Positions 23,701-37,170 of a DNA stretch of 64,000 bases are shown piece by piece. The DNA lies in contig NC_034411.1 in NCBI RefSeq assembly GCF_002078875.1, positions 5,235,180 through 5,299,179 on the forward strand. The letters run 5' to 3'. Each line of letters opens with the position of its first letter. Positions within the stretch are counted from its first letter, which is position 1. The position numbers and the translations under genes were made by a program. The DNA is from Numida meleagris. Taxonomy: Eukaryota; Chordata; Aves; Galliformes; Numididae. Below the pieces are notes generated by a model. It searched no databases, was not told the DNA's origin, and saw only the letters and a list, made by a program, of their open reading frames with translations.

Positions 23701-26700
23701 TACTAGATGCCAATTTAAAATCAGACCTAGAAACCAAGCATTACTGTGACAAACGTGATGTTAGATATGTCTTCTTGAGTAACATCAAAGATCTCTGGAG
23801 ATAAGTTGATAGGGAAGCTATTTAAATCTAGATGTACCCAAACTAATTGCTGTAATAGAAAAGTAAGTTTTCCAAACAGTGGAAGAATTTGAATTTAAAC
23901 TTTAACTGTTGAATAAAATATATAAAAGAAAAAAAAATTAAATATGTAGAGAGTATATTAAATATATATATAAATTTTAAAAAGGTATCTCAGAGTATAC
24001 AGCTTTAATGGACAGTCCAAGCTTTTTTTTTTAAATCTTATAAAATTTGCTTTGAATTTTAGCTTTTATTTCTAACAAGGGACCTATTTAGGGCCTTTCC
24101 CTGGTTAATATTTTTTGTCTTCCCTAATGAGTTTTCCTTATAAAAAGGTCAGAGTTCAACACCAAAATAGCTGTCATTTTGAGCTACTGAACATCCTAGA
24201 CGTTGTCTAAGAGCATGGTTTTGAGGCAGAGCTCCCTGAATCTGGACATTAACACTATCAGAGTCGCCAGAGTTCTTGTACTCTGATTATTACTGCTGTA
24301 TTGTAGGAAGCCTGCTGTGTCTCCAGACAAGGCACAAAGACCTTTTGCACTACTAGACTAACGGTAACGAGGATGTTGTCTGCAAGTATTCTCTTCCTCT
24401 TGGTTCTTGCATCTCTGTAGCATAACAAAAGGTCATAAGTGGACAATAGAGTGGAGTCATGAGCGAATTATTCTTTTACCTGTGTGTATGTCACACTATT
24501 TTTATAATTTCCTGAAGGATTATTAAAACCTCCCTTGGGACTGACAGGAAACTGCAGAAGTTCTGGGTGAGTTTTCTGTTCCCTTTTTTTGCCTCAGTTT
24601 AGGCGGATACAGCTTGTTACGCTATCTTAAAGATAAAGCTTACATATGGATTGTGTGGGGCAGAGGATGCTGTTTAAAAATAGTTTATTTTTCCATGCTG
24701 AAAGCCTCCATGGGTCTGAAAGCATCGCATAAATGTTTTGACGACTGAAAATTGCCTGTTCTTAGAACGTGTATGTACAGGCATGATGCTCTAAAGCTAG
24801 AGGGTGGGGAAGCCTGGTTTTAATAGGCATCGTTTGGTCAAAACCAGCAGCAGTTTCAGTGTTACTTTTTCCCACTAGTTCAAGGTCTTTCACAAAAAAC
24901 ATTCTCTTGCTTGACTTTCTATTAATATTGGCCTGATGTATACACGTCTCCCTGCAGCTTGCTCTCTGCTGCTGAAGGCACTTTTTGTACTGGTAGGAGA
25001 GCAGGTCAGGAGATTGTCCACATCTGAGACATTTTGTCTCATTTTTTTTTCTGTTCTCGCTTACAATAATCTATTGCAGAGGGTTCCGTTTTTGTCTGTC
25101 AGTGTGTTTTCTGCTCCTGGATTTGATGGTATTGGATTGCACTGTGCAGGAAAGACTCACTTGCTGCTGACCACGTGAACTGTGTGATTGTGGTCATTGT
25201 GGAAGTTCTCCTGAACTGAGCTCTGCGGGATGAGCACGTGAGCTGTTGCAGGATAATAAAGTGTTCATGTAGTGGCTTGTTTCCATCTCTGTTTAGAAGC
25301 AGTGTGTAGATTATCTTTCTTCAGGATGTTTCGTTCTTCAGAATGCTTCCTTTGCAAGACAATTTTTTTTGTTGCGTTTTTTTTCCTCTTTTTGAATCCC
25401 TGTGTTGGGCCTGTTGTGAACTCTAGAAGAAAGCTCAGGTTACAGCGAGGTCTCTGAGGCAGAGATTCAGGCGGCATGGAGTGTATGTGCTACCTTCAGT
25501 GCACTTGGTAAAAATCCCCAATGCTTTTACTCTATTCATTCTCTTAGCAGTTTGAGAGATACTTTTGTTGTAGTACTTCCATCATCTTTTAGGGTGCAAG
25601 GGAGGGAGAGTAACATCTGTAAAATCATGATGATTAAGGAACTCAATAAAACGTACTGAAAGTGGGTGTGCTCTGATAAATGCTTTACCTATGCCTGTGT
25701 TCCTCAGATGTTTTAAGTCTTAGCACAAGTACACCTCATACACCTGCAAGCCAAAGTGTCATTAACTGTCAGTGAGAAATCTCAAAAGCTTTCCATGATA
25801 ATTGGCATCCTGAATAACCAAGTAAGCTTTGACGATGCAACCAGAGCTCCTAGGCAGTGAAGTATTTCTGACAGCTTTACCTCAGTTGGACTCCGATACC
25901 TCACATGAAAATACAGACACATTTAAACTGCCAGGACTGCGCCTCAGAGTAATTGGCACTGTATGTCCACTGTCACTTCCAGTCAAGGGTTCCTTCCACC
26001 ACTGGCATCCTATGATGGTACTACTACAATGGTTTTTGGGCACTATGCCTAGGAGAAAACCAGTGTACCTTAAAGCAAAATGATAGCGCTATTATTTTAG
26101 AAGGTCACTGAACATCTTCTTGGCATCTGGCATTTATATATTAAATGGGGAACCCTTCACAATGACATTTCAGGTAATGAAAGCTAAACTGGTTCGAGGC
26201 CTGGTACATACCCATACAGTGCTGAACCAGTGCCAAAGCACATCAGTGCTTTTCTGTGGGATCAGTGACATTTAAGACCTGATATTACGAAACCATCGTA
26301 GTAGGAAATTCATGCTTTCTACTAAAGACAAGCTTGCTGCCATTACTTTGGGGTACTCCAAAGGCAGATTCTTCCGTATCTTTCAACAGAGGCTTAGGTT
26401 TATTAGATACTTTTCTTAGAATGCTTCCAACTTAGAATGCATGTTTTGTGGTGACGAGTATACATTGCTCTGTTGGGTCCGTTTGGGCCACCATGGTGGT
26501 TCACATCTGTAGCTGGTAACTGTCAGGTGTCTTGGCATAGTTGAGTGCTTTAAGGGTGCATGAAGTTGGTATTTTTTCACCTTCTTTTGATGGTTCCCAG
26601 TAGCCGACAGGCTGCGGTAACAGAAATGACAGAATCACGTTTTAGGGGAATCTCTGGTATAAATAATTGATGTGTTATGTCAGGTTTCTTTCCAGGTTAC

Positions 26701-28570
26701 CAGTAGCCCACTCCCAGTACTGGAGCAATCAACTTTTTCTGTATTTGAAGCAAACATTTCACACCTGTTTCAAAAGTAGGGACTCTCTGAAGTAGCCTAT
26801 TGCATCTTTGTGTGCATAACGAGGAAATGCAACTGGAGATTTGACTTAGCACAAATGTATTGTTCATGTGGCTTTACAGAGCAGGACAGTCCACTGAACT
26901 CTCTTATTTTGAAGCCGTGCCTCCTCAGCGGAGCACATGCAAAATATTTGGTAGCTAGTAAGCCTTTTAACCAACTACACTGTGTTCCCATTTTCTTGAA
27001 TTTCAGAGGTATCGATCTGTACGTGTCATTTTTTTAACCCAGTCTCAGCAAATTCACTGAAGCTGTTCATAGAAGCGGTGATTCCCACACGTATGTACTC
27101 TCACACTGAAGTATTTATTTAATTTATCCTTTGTTTCCAAGCAGGCAGAATTTTGATCGATATATTTACTATGAGGGAGGCTTGAGCTTAAGGGAAAATC
27201 CAATCAAATGATGTTCTCTTCATTGAGAAAGCATTTATCATTTGGCTATGGAACTATCCAGGATGCTGGAAAATTATTATGTTTGGCAAAGAGACAAGAA
27301 GCACATTGAAAGATGAAAGAGTTGCATGGTATGCTCACAGTCCAGTGAGTACCTGTGTGCCCGTAAATCAGTAGTACAAGGTAAATATTAAGCTGCAAAT
27401 CAGCTACATGAGACCCCTGTTGATCATATAATGTAATCCTGATAAACTGTTTAGTTCCCTATTGTATGAAGATCTCTCTTCTAGACCGTTATCCAAGCTC
27501 TTCTCCTTTCTGAGTTTTAAGAAGAAAAAAGATATTTTTTCCAAAGTTTGGTTTCATTGATCTCTCATGATCGTTCAGCACATGCACAACAGCTTGGGGG
27601 AATAAATCTCTTGCCTTTATGAATCCATGGAGCACTTGCTGCTTTTTCTCAGCAGGATCAAGCCCTTCAGGCAGGCAAAAGCAGACAGCCATTAGTCTGT
27701 TTAACTCTTAATTCTCTCTCTCTCTCTCTCTCCTTTTTTAATTTAAATCTTTGCAGTCCTATACATTCAGACGATGCCATCTGCTGAATGTTTCACTGGG
27801 GAGAGAAGAGTGTGTGCGTGTGCCCACGTGTGCATACACAGATAAACATTTGACAAATGTGTTGTATTTTCCTCATATTTAATGTTTAACTCTTTTGGGA
27901 GTTAGCAATTGAGGAAGTGATGAAAAATCGTAATTTAGTAATCTGTGCTTCACTGGCTGCACTAAAAAGTGAAATAAGTGGTTTGCAAGTCATTGTGAGT
28001 GTGCTTGTAACTTTGAGACGTGCAGGAAGTAGAGGAAGGTATCAAAACTGTCAAATATTCAGATTATTATGTCTTTGTTTATTATCTGTGCTCACAAACT
28101 GATAGATGCTGTAAATTTGGCGTATGAAGAAGGATCTGATTGATTTGTGATGTCAGTGTCATAAAGATTCATGCTGAGTAACTGATTCTCTGGCACTTAA
28201 CACCAGTTTGGAAACGTAAGCGTGTGAAGTAAAAGGCAAAGTTACATTTCTAACAAATCATTTGTTAAAAACGTGTCCGATGTTTTAAACATTATTAGTA
28301 GAAGTGAAATTATGAAGCCTACCTAGGAAACTAAATAAATTCCACAGCATTTCTTGGAGTGCTGTAAGTGTAATAGCTGCACCAGCAATTTCTGCATCAG
28401 AACATGATCATCTCTGGCATTATGCTGTCAACAATCTGCCAGAGATTGTTCCTTTTACTTTGTGAGAGCTCGTGCCTAAGTTGTATGTGATTACGGAACC
28501 TAAACACTTGATATAGACTTCATATTCCTCATGAATTTCTAGGATTCATTATGTCTTCTATCTTGGAATA
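17725..28570 (+). other. MACROD2 intron, repeat-poor
   Basis: About 10.8 kb of unique AT-rich sequence with no recognisable transposon or gene. It contains only homopolymer runs (for example A-rich 22955-22968), an AT-rich patch at 23910-23990, a (TC)n microsatellite at 27713-27732, and a splice-like junction CATTTCAG|GTAATG at 26166-26179. Confidence 0.5.
27713..27732. repeat. (TC)n microsatellite
   Basis: Ten uninterrupted TC dinucleotides followed by a T-rich run; a simple repeat likely to vary in length between individuals. Confidence 0.9.
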
Positions 28571-28610
28571 CAGAATCATAGAATCGAAGAATGGCTTGGG
28601 TAATCCAATA
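28571..28610 (-). mobile_element. Tiny degenerate CR1 tail
   Basis: CAGAATCATAGAATCGAAGA followed by ATGGCTTGGGT resembles the reverse complement of the CR1 terminal repeats and the first bases of its 3' UTR. The similarity then fades. About 40 bp, probably an old, eroded insertion. Confidence 0.55.
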
Positions 28611-31600
28611 ATCCAGTAACATCCATAGCAGTTAGATGTAAAATGGTATAGGTTTTTGCTTTAGACTTTCAGTTTGTGTGCCCTCCAGTTGTAAGTATTG
28701 TTTCTTTTAGGTGATCTTTCTTCATTAGACGTCCTGCTGATACTGTGTTTGCTTTGGATTAGGGTAGTTGCATTCCTGTGTTCATCTGATCATGTTTCCC
28801 TGTTTTTGCTTTGTCTGGACATTTTCAGGGTGCATCTTACATTTCAATATCAAGTTTCTTTTCCTTTGGCACTTCTAATCCAACTGATTTTAAGCTATGG
28901 CATTTTAAAAAGATCCACAGCATTAAATTGGCTCCTGAAGTCTTGCGCCAACCTTGGATACGTTTTATTTTTCTGTGTAGATGCTGCTTTTAAAATATGG
29001 TACAGAAGCTCTGACTAGATAGCGTTGACTTCCTTCCTTCCAGGCGTATTCCCAGCCAAATGTTTCTTACTACAGAGGAGACTTAGCTACAGATCATGTC
29101 ACAGAGAAAGAGGAGCTACAAATGTTCCTACTTGTGTCTTTCCACAGACTGCAAAATGAGTCAGATTCTTGGATGGAAGAACCCAGAAATTCACAGCTTG
29201 AGCTAGAATGAAAACTTCTGAAGTGTCTCCAGTCTTTTTAGGATAAATGCAAAATGCATTCCACTAACTTGCGAGGCCCCTGCAGGGTCCACTGGTGGAA
29301 CTTCGCCCGAAGGAACAGCGCCGCGATGCCTGTAGCCAAAAGGAATCAGCAGTGCAGCTCCTCTGTGTCCCTGTAGCACATGCACCCTCCTCTTGCCTCT
29401 CATGGCTCTTTCATTGCTGAACCCTAACCCAGTGGCAAGCAACTAAAGTGTTGGTTCAAGATCTCCACAGCGTTATCTGAGCGTGTTTCTTTGAAGCTGG
29501 TCTCCACTCCTCAGATGGGGTTGGCCATGACAAGTCTTGCTGTAGGATCTGTTGCCATCTGCAGACCCTGCTCCATTGCTTATGGTGCCTTTTTGTGGAA
29601 TTTGATACCGTGTTTTCTCTTTTTCTTTGTCCAAATATCAGCCTTTCCTTAATTAATCTTCCTAAAAGCGGAATCGGCGTTGGGTGTTTGATGAGAGGAA
29701 GTGGAGCTTACACTCACCATCTCCTGATGCGCCGTCCTCTCCTGATGGATGTCAGTGCAGCAGTTCCTAGACGCGCTGCCAGGAGCAGCATCTGGCTCCT
29801 CGCCACTCTCCTCAGGCACTATATTTGCGGCTTTGAACTTGCTTCTGTATATATCACACAGTTAACATGTCACTCTCTTCCATTAGCCTTCTCGACTGCT
29901 GTGCACTAGGTTGGCGGTTTCCAAAGGCAACCTTTAAATTTTCAGTAAATAGTAGTCTCTCTATGGTGAGTTTTTGAGCAGCTAACTTTCAGGGGGGATC
30001 CTCTCTTTTTACATATCACATTGCAAAGCCCAGGAGTTCAGGTGACACAGTCCTGTGAAAAATAAATAAAAAGATCATTGAATGCTGTCAGAATTTCTGA
30101 ATTGCTTTTACACGGTGTTACTTCCTGATAAAAACAGTATTCTTTTCTCTACCGTGCCCTATAAATCCTGAAGTGTTCTACTGCTGTATAACGTGTGCAA
30201 AGGGTCTAGAGCTACTCCGCTTCAAATCCCTAAGCAACCTTGATGATACACATATCGGAGTCGGTTGTGACAGCAGTGACTTTCTGGTTATGAAACGCTT
30301 GCTTAGTTGTCGTAGGCATATCGATGGGAAACTGCTTACTGTTTTACTAAATTTTAGTTCTAGGTTGATTGGCCTGCCACGTGCTACTAGGCAGGTGTTT
30401 GTAGGAATCTCAAGATGAAAGTAATGTAGTACATTGCTTTCTTCTCTCTGTATGAGGATGGGTTTGAAAATTGGTTCTGTTTTTGTACGGAATTTTCTTG
30501 TGGCTTATTCAGCAAGAGAGTTAATGCCTGGTAGCTGGAGAATCATTTTGTTTATCTAAAATGAATTATGCATGAATTTACACCTAATGTAAGAGCAGCC
30601 CCAGTTGTGATGAGATCAATATCCATTCCAGATAAAATTCACCTCCATGCTAGCGTCCAGTTGAAGGCCTATGCATCACTTAAGTCCTAATTTCAAGTCT
30701 TAAATGAGACTGAAGTGGTTCACAGATTTTATGCTGTCTCTCTGCACAGCAATGAATTTTACCCAGTATGCCCACAGAGAAGACATATGCCAAATGACCT
30801 TGATGCCTCGGGAAAAACAGCTAGTAATTTTTGCTCCTGATAATTCTGCTTTTTTGATAATGTGATTTTATTGTGAATTTTGCATAGTTTGCTCGCCTTA
30901 AAGCCTGAGGTGCTGGCATCATATAATCACACAAGAATCTTAGCTTTCATTGAAAAGGAAAAAGTGCTTCTTTCCTGGTGGCTACAGAGGAAACTTCAAA
31001 GAGCTGGGCTGAAAGGCCGGGTCAGATTTATTTTTGTTGGACTGGCATCACAAGGTAATTAACTTTTAGGAAACTACTAAATGTGGCATGTTAAATGTAA
31101 GATCGTCTTCAAGTCTCTTGTCATGGTGGAATCCAGCTTTCACCAATCAGAGATTGATATGTGTTTGGATTGTGTTGGCAGTGTGAAGTTTATTTGTTGC
31201 TGATCGGTGCCACTAATGAAGCTGCTTTGATGTAAACAGAATATTAAGTATTTATTTGTGTATGTACTGGAGCAATCACAGAGTTTTGACGCAGGCAGGA
31301 TAGATATGAGCGTGGATTAGCACCGGGAAGAAACACTTCACTCAGTGTAACTGAGGCTCTTGCATATTCCCTTACTTTAATTGTAAGGAATTTTGCTTAG
31401 TGAACACTGGAAAAACATCAAGAGCATTTGACTTGGAATGTTTGTTTATGCTCATAAGCAGCTGCTCTCACTAATAGATTCTCCAGCCTCAACAGGACCT
31501 GTGTATGAGATTTTGTACTTACATGAGTAAATAGGGTTTTATTCTGGTTTGCTCAGTGTGTTGTTTTTTGTTTGTTTGTTTAATGTTGTTGTGGAATGAT

Positions 31601-34600
31601 CAAATGCCTCCCTGAAGCTGCTCCCACTTCACTCCTGAGAACTGGACTTTTAGTTTATGCGTTGATCGATTCAGCACGGAAAGAGTAGTCCTCACACATA
31701 AATTTCTTATCCTTCAGGCATTATTCTTTAAAGTTTTGCTTAGGGAACACTGGTGTAAAGAGGAGAGAGCAAGTGCTGATACCATTAAGCTAAAAATAAA
31801 TGCTAAATCCCATCAGCCAACTAGTTTGGGAAATCGTGCTTATATGTAGAGTCTGCATAGGAAGCAGATACTCTAATACAGTTTCCTAATTCTTTGGGTA
31901 CTTTAAAACTCTCAACTCTTAAGGCTTACTCCTTTGAAATGCCTTTTTTTTTTTTTTTAATGCCCTATGATCTGTCAAACCAAAGTGAGTTCCAGTCAGA
32001 AAACTAAACAAGTCTCTTCCTCTTGCTGCTTATTATTTTACTTTCTACTTGTGGCCAAGTCTGTTGCTCAGTTAACAAGTGGGAGAGAATACTGCTAATT
32101 TCCTATCCCTGCTGAAAAAAAAAGATTGATTTTTTTTTAAGTATCAAAAAAGCCATTAAAAAAATAAAACCTCCTGTATCTATTTCTCAGTCTTCAGACT
32201 AGTTAGGAACAGTTCACTGGGAATATTTTCCATTCATAATTTGCGAAGCGCTAATTAGTCTTATAAGTCACATGGTGATGTTGGAGTTACAGGGTCAAAT
32301 GAGCAGCCAACTCAGCACGAGTCAGCACGTGAACATACTTTAGATAATTCTCTTCACAGTGTTTTAGCATGCAAGATTAAAATGTGCTTTAGTGAGCAGC
32401 ACTGTGAGTAAACTTGTGCACTGTGATTTTTGTGAGTCACCAGCGCAAAATAGATGCTCAGAAATCTGTTCTGGGAGGAATGCTTGCGGAGAAGGTTTTC
32501 CACCATGGCTTGTTTCCTTCTTTGGCCATAAGAATTTGGGCTGAGTTGTTCCGAGTAACGCTTCTGACTGCAGAAAAACAAACAAAACCATATGAAGCAG
32601 ATTAATAACTGGTGTTTTCTGCTTCTGTAGTTTTAGCTGTTCAGAACTTAAATTTACTATGCGATCCTATTTTCTCTGCTTTATCAGTATAATTTAATCT
32701 AATAATCGTTGCAGTCAAGTCGCCTACGGGATGGTATGAAGATGGTGTCATAGCCAGGGAAGTTTCCTCTTAGTTAGCTAAAATTAAATTACTGCAAGAA
32801 GTGGAAGTCCAGTGAGGTGCCGGTGAGAGGAGATGACAGTTCAGGTTTGTGGCCTATGCCTACCTTATTCAATGGGAATTCTTTACACGAAGCAGTTCTG
32901 CAGATTACATCGGGTGTACAAGTGTGATGTTTGCAGCTCTGCGTGCTGTGTGGATGGAGAACAAGTGTCTGTCCCTGGTTCAGAGGTAGTTTACTTGGGA
33001 CCCGCTGCCCTGGTCTTCGTTTCTCTGGAGCCATAAATGGGGCCTTCACTTCTGTCCCTCTTTGAGACCTGCTGCTGAACTGTGTCTTGTTCGGTGAAGC
33101 ATACTGAGTGGGGAGAGAGAAAAATCATAAAGGGTCACATACATCTGTGTTTCTTTCAGGCATGGCATGAAAACAGCCATTCTGGGAACATCATAAAAGC
33201 TTTACCCATCTGTCCACTTCAGGCTGTTTGGGGAGTCTTCAGTCCTGGCATCTCAGTAAATAGCACCATAATGATACGATGCACACTAACAAGATAAATT
33301 TCTTGGATGCTAAAAAATTGATGGAAGCAGTAGATTTGTGCCTTTTTTTCTTTTCACACAGAAACATTCAGATTTATGGTTCTCCTGAGTTAGACTATGA
33401 ATTCTTGCTTGTTTTTCTTGAAGTCCTTGTTTATGTTGGGGTGATTTACTTACAACAAAAATGAGCTTTCTGTGTGAATTGTGTCAAGTAAAAAGCAGGT
33501 TTTGATATACGGCCCTCATGCAGTCTCCCTATTAAACGTAGGATGTTATTTATCGTTGCGTGTTTCCTCCGCAGTGGTCTTGAGTAGTAAAGCGTATAGC
33601 ACAGTGTAATGCTGTTTTGAATTTCTGAAGACCTTGTTTTAAGTTAATGCTTTTTAAAATTAATTTGATGAATTGTACGTAGACACACAAACACATTCTA
33701 GCCTTTTTGGAATATATGTTGTGCACAGTGGAGAGCTGTTTCTGGGGGATGGGGAGCATTTGTGGCATCACTCCTGTGCAGCAGGGTCTGCCACTCAGCA
33801 AGGTGCTCAAGCACACATGTCACTTGCCTTTCTGGCCCCTGGGAACAAGGATGGAGTACTTGGTGCAATGTGATTTCGGGCTTGTGTCGTTCCTGGAGGT
33901 GCTTGGGTGATGGTAAAAGCTGAAGTCCACTGCCCAAGCTTTGCGTGGAGAATTGAAATGCAGCTGCCTGTTCAGCCTTAAATTTGGTATTCTGGAGCGG
34001 TGCGAGACACTATTTATTATTATAAAACATATCTGTATATGTAATATAAACAGGTATGCTAAAGAAGAATTAGAATATTGAACCAAAGCTGATATCCCCC
34101 CTTCTCTGCTAAGCTGTTTGTCTTTTAGGCAGCAAGGGAGGTTTAAATTTTCCCATTTCTCGATTTGCTATCATATTACCTTCTGAGCGTATTTAGCATA
34201 CAATTTATTTTTATATATGCTATTCACCATGCAGAACATCATAAACTACTTTACAGTCAGAGATAAACCAGAAAAAGAATTCTTTAGTTACAAACAGTGA
34301 GTTGCAGGCAGCCAAAGATGGAAAGAACAGTGCATTAAGATGCAGTAAAAAAATGAAAGATGAAATTTAAAAGTAGTAAAAATGCAAATCAGCATGCTGA
34401 AATGATTCATTGTAGGCTCTTTTCAGAGTTGTGCACTGTAGTGTGCTGCTTCCAGTGCTGATATTTGCAAGTATCGGCATACGCTGTATGGTATAGGCTC
34501 CTAGCCTCTGCTGGAGGAGGAGTGTGGATGTGAATGAGACTGACAACAAAGAGCACTTTCTGGGAAATTGCGTCAGATCCAGGGAAAGGAAAAACCACAC

Positions 34601-34813
34601 AAGTGAAGGGAAAATATTAATTGCTGTACTGGTAATGATCGCAAAGATCTGTTGATGTCTAAGGAATCTACATTTTGTTCTGATACCGTTTTCCGGGTCA
34701 GATTTGGTTTTTGCGGTGATCTGAAGGCCTTGGCAAGCTATTTGTTCGCTTCATGTGTTTGTGCAGGTGTATTAGAAGCAAATTTTTTCTGATGCTGTAA
34801 CCCAGAAGGTGCT
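28611..34813 (+). other. MACROD2 intron sequence
   Basis: Unique sequence. A small GC-richer patch lies at 29270-29450 and another at 33710-33910; both have overlapping open frames in several directions without any recognisable domain. A poly(T) run is at about 31944-31959. No gene or transposon was recognised. Confidence 0.5.
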
Positions 34814-34892
34814 TCATAGAATCATTAAAGCTGGATAAGACCTCCGAGATCATCTAGTCCAACCATCAACCCATCACCACTGAAAGCATCCC
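34814..34892 (-). mobile_element. CR1 3' tail fragment
   Basis: TCATAGAATCATTAAAGCTG then GACCTCCGAGATCATCTAGT and CCAACCATCAACCCATCACC: the reverse complement of a CR1 3' end of the subtype with ATTAA in the tail. About 80 bp remain. The border on the right is approximate. Confidence 0.8.
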
Positions 34893-37135
34893 ATGCTCCT
34901 CTTTCTCATGCAGTCATGGCTTGCTGGAAAAGTCAACAAACACTATGCTCAGTAAAGCATAACTGTTACTTTGGTTTGAAGAGGCACATGGGCTCTCTCT
35001 ATACGGTGTAGTGTACACGCTCCACTTTGGATTACCACTGTCCTGCCAGCTAGAGAACTCTTCCAGGCAGCGGCCCCCAAACGACAAGGTGTTATTGCTG
35101 TTTGGTTGGTTGGTGGTTTTGGTTTCTTTTTTCACTCCTGTGGATAAGCAAATGTTCAAGAGAAGTGATTCACGTAAGAAGAGTCGTTAAATTCAATCCC
35201 TGAAATAAAAACGATCCTCTTGGAAATGGAAGAACAGATGGTCGGTCTTGCTTTCGAAGCGTGTTATCATCCTGCACTTCGAATTTCTTCATTCCCGGGA
35301 TCTAGCTGGAGCTCAGAGCAAAAGGGGCAAACTCCTTAAGAAGCGCTGTTCTTGGGAGATTATCAGGCCTGTTCCATTCTCTTCCAGAACTACCATGAGT
35401 TACAATTTCTGGGCCTTTTCTCTGAACAAGATGGCACCCAGATATTACATCAGGCAGGATACCACTGTGCTATATTAAAACACAAAGGCAAGCTTTTCCT
35501 GGAACGGGGTCATTCCTATGTACGCTACTTTTTCAAAAACTAATGCTTTCAAAATGCATCTTAGTACACTTGATAACGTTCAGGCGTTTAATTTCAGTGC
35601 TTGGCTGTGAATGGTAGCATATTCCACAACTTCAATCCGGACAGCAACCCAGAGTATATGATTTTACTAATAGAACTTCTTTTTATTATTACATTTTAAC
35701 ATGGTGAATTGCAAATTGCTAGCAAAATTAAAATGCTGACTTATTAAAATTAACTTTCCACAGTGTGATATCATCAGCTGCATGCTGCTGTAAGTAGAGC
35801 AGACTTTTATCATGTTTCATTAGTGCGCTCTATATGAAGTTGCATAAAAGTGACATATCTGCCACCGGTAGACTAAAGCTAAGTGCTGTCATCGCCACGA
35901 TTGCTTTCTTTCCTAAAATCAGCACTATTTGCACCTCATCCTCGGTGACTCGGTTTTGCCTTCGGGTAAAAATCAAACCAAATCATTCTGCACTGAAATT
36001 AAGATGGCAGAAGTGCACAGAATGCTCCAGTGGAGTCCTCAGAAACTCTTTAGCCTCTGTTTGCTGTAAAATATTTAGCAGTGGTTATGATTAAACTGGC
36101 ACATATGGAGGCTTTGAGTTGCTTTTCCTTTATAACAATATCAACCTAGGGGAATACAGAGGGATTAAAAGTAACAGCGGAACAAACTGTGGTGCAGTGA
36201 AAGATACCGCAGAATCTCTTCTTGATGTCTTTGTTAAACAAGTGCCTATTTAGCGCCCCGAGCACGCATCACATATTATTTTAGTATTATCATTGTCCCA
36301 TTTTCCACATAGGCAGAAATCCCCGTTCTAAATAGGTAACAGTCTCATTTGAAGTACAAGTGTGATGAATGAAAGGAACAGAAGGGGATAATAGCGAGAG
36401 CACAAACTAAAATTGCATTGTTACAGCGGCTATTTGTTGCATCACTGTTCGCAAAAAGCTTTTCTTTTTTTAATCCACTATTCCCAGCTACTGTTTAGTT
36501 GTAATTGCTTGGCTACTTTCTTGCAGGCATCAAAGTAGAGGTGAATGTTGAGGACGGATTCAAAGGGTGAGAGCGAGTGCATCTTGATTCAGCTCAGAGA
36601 CATTTCTCACTTCTGGCCAGCACAGCTTTGGAAGGAGATCTGTCCTGGCCCGTGGCGTCACAGTTAGCTGCGTGCTGGGGCAGTCGGTTGGAGCACAGAT
36701 GCAGTTACCTTTTTGTGTGTCTTTGGCACGTGAAGCTGCGATAATGAGCTGGGGAAAGTGCTTTGGGTTTCCTACAGAACTGACGTGGTGGTCTCAGGGG
36801 TGGGCTACTTGTTGACCAAGGGCAGGATAACAAATGCTTTTATAGGAATTTGTTTAATTTGACTCTCTCTTTTCTTCTGGATGAGACGAAGCCTAATGCA
36901 GCAGTGTTGCGTTATTTAGTGGGAACAACTTCCTATTTTTCTGCCTTCGTTACTTCATTCTTTTTCTTCCTGCTCCTTGTCCTCATTGCTGTCACCAGGC
37001 TTTGCACTCCTACTCAGAGCAGTAGCTCAGAGCCCTCCTACATCTTAAACAGCTTTTTCATGCCGCGATGGGTTGGTGTTTCCTGCTTCTCATTTCAGCC
37101 TCTCTTTCCCAGCAATGGCTGATCACACCTTTCGC
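34893..37135 (+). other. MACROD2 intron sequence with enhancer-like stretches
   Basis: Unique sequence. The part at 35820-36120 has balanced composition, no repeats and scattered homeobox-like motifs. A possible 40-nt exon with good splice signals lies at 36527-36566 (see findings). The open frame at 36850-37122 starts at TTG and encodes a chance hydrophobic run; I do not treat it as a gene. Confidence 0.4.
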
Positions 37136-37170
37136 TATAAAAGCGGCTCTCATCCCGGCTTAGTTCACAC
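37136..37170 (+). promoter_or_regulatory. Candidate TATA-type core promoter
   Basis: TATAAAAG (37136-37143) is a perfect TATA box with GC-containing flanks on both sides (TTCGC before, CGGC after). A pyrimidine-rich TTAGTTCACACATCC about 25-30 bases downstream could hold a start site. No gene is seen immediately downstream on the + strand, so if it is real it would drive a non-coding or alternative transcript. TATA motifs also arise by chance. Confidence 0.2.

Noticed and set aside
26488..26499. Palindrome CCACCATGGTGG containing an ideal start-codon context
   Set aside because: The reading frame after this ATG ends after eight codons.
30888..31054. Open stretch between an AG and AAG|GTAATT that looked like an exon
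   Set aside because: The acceptor has a poor pyrimidine tract and entry in the MACROD2 phase meets a stop after six codons.
36850..37122. Open frame with a strong hydrophobic run like a membrane segment
   Set aside because: It starts at TTG, not ATG, and the hydrophobic run comes from a T-rich tract.
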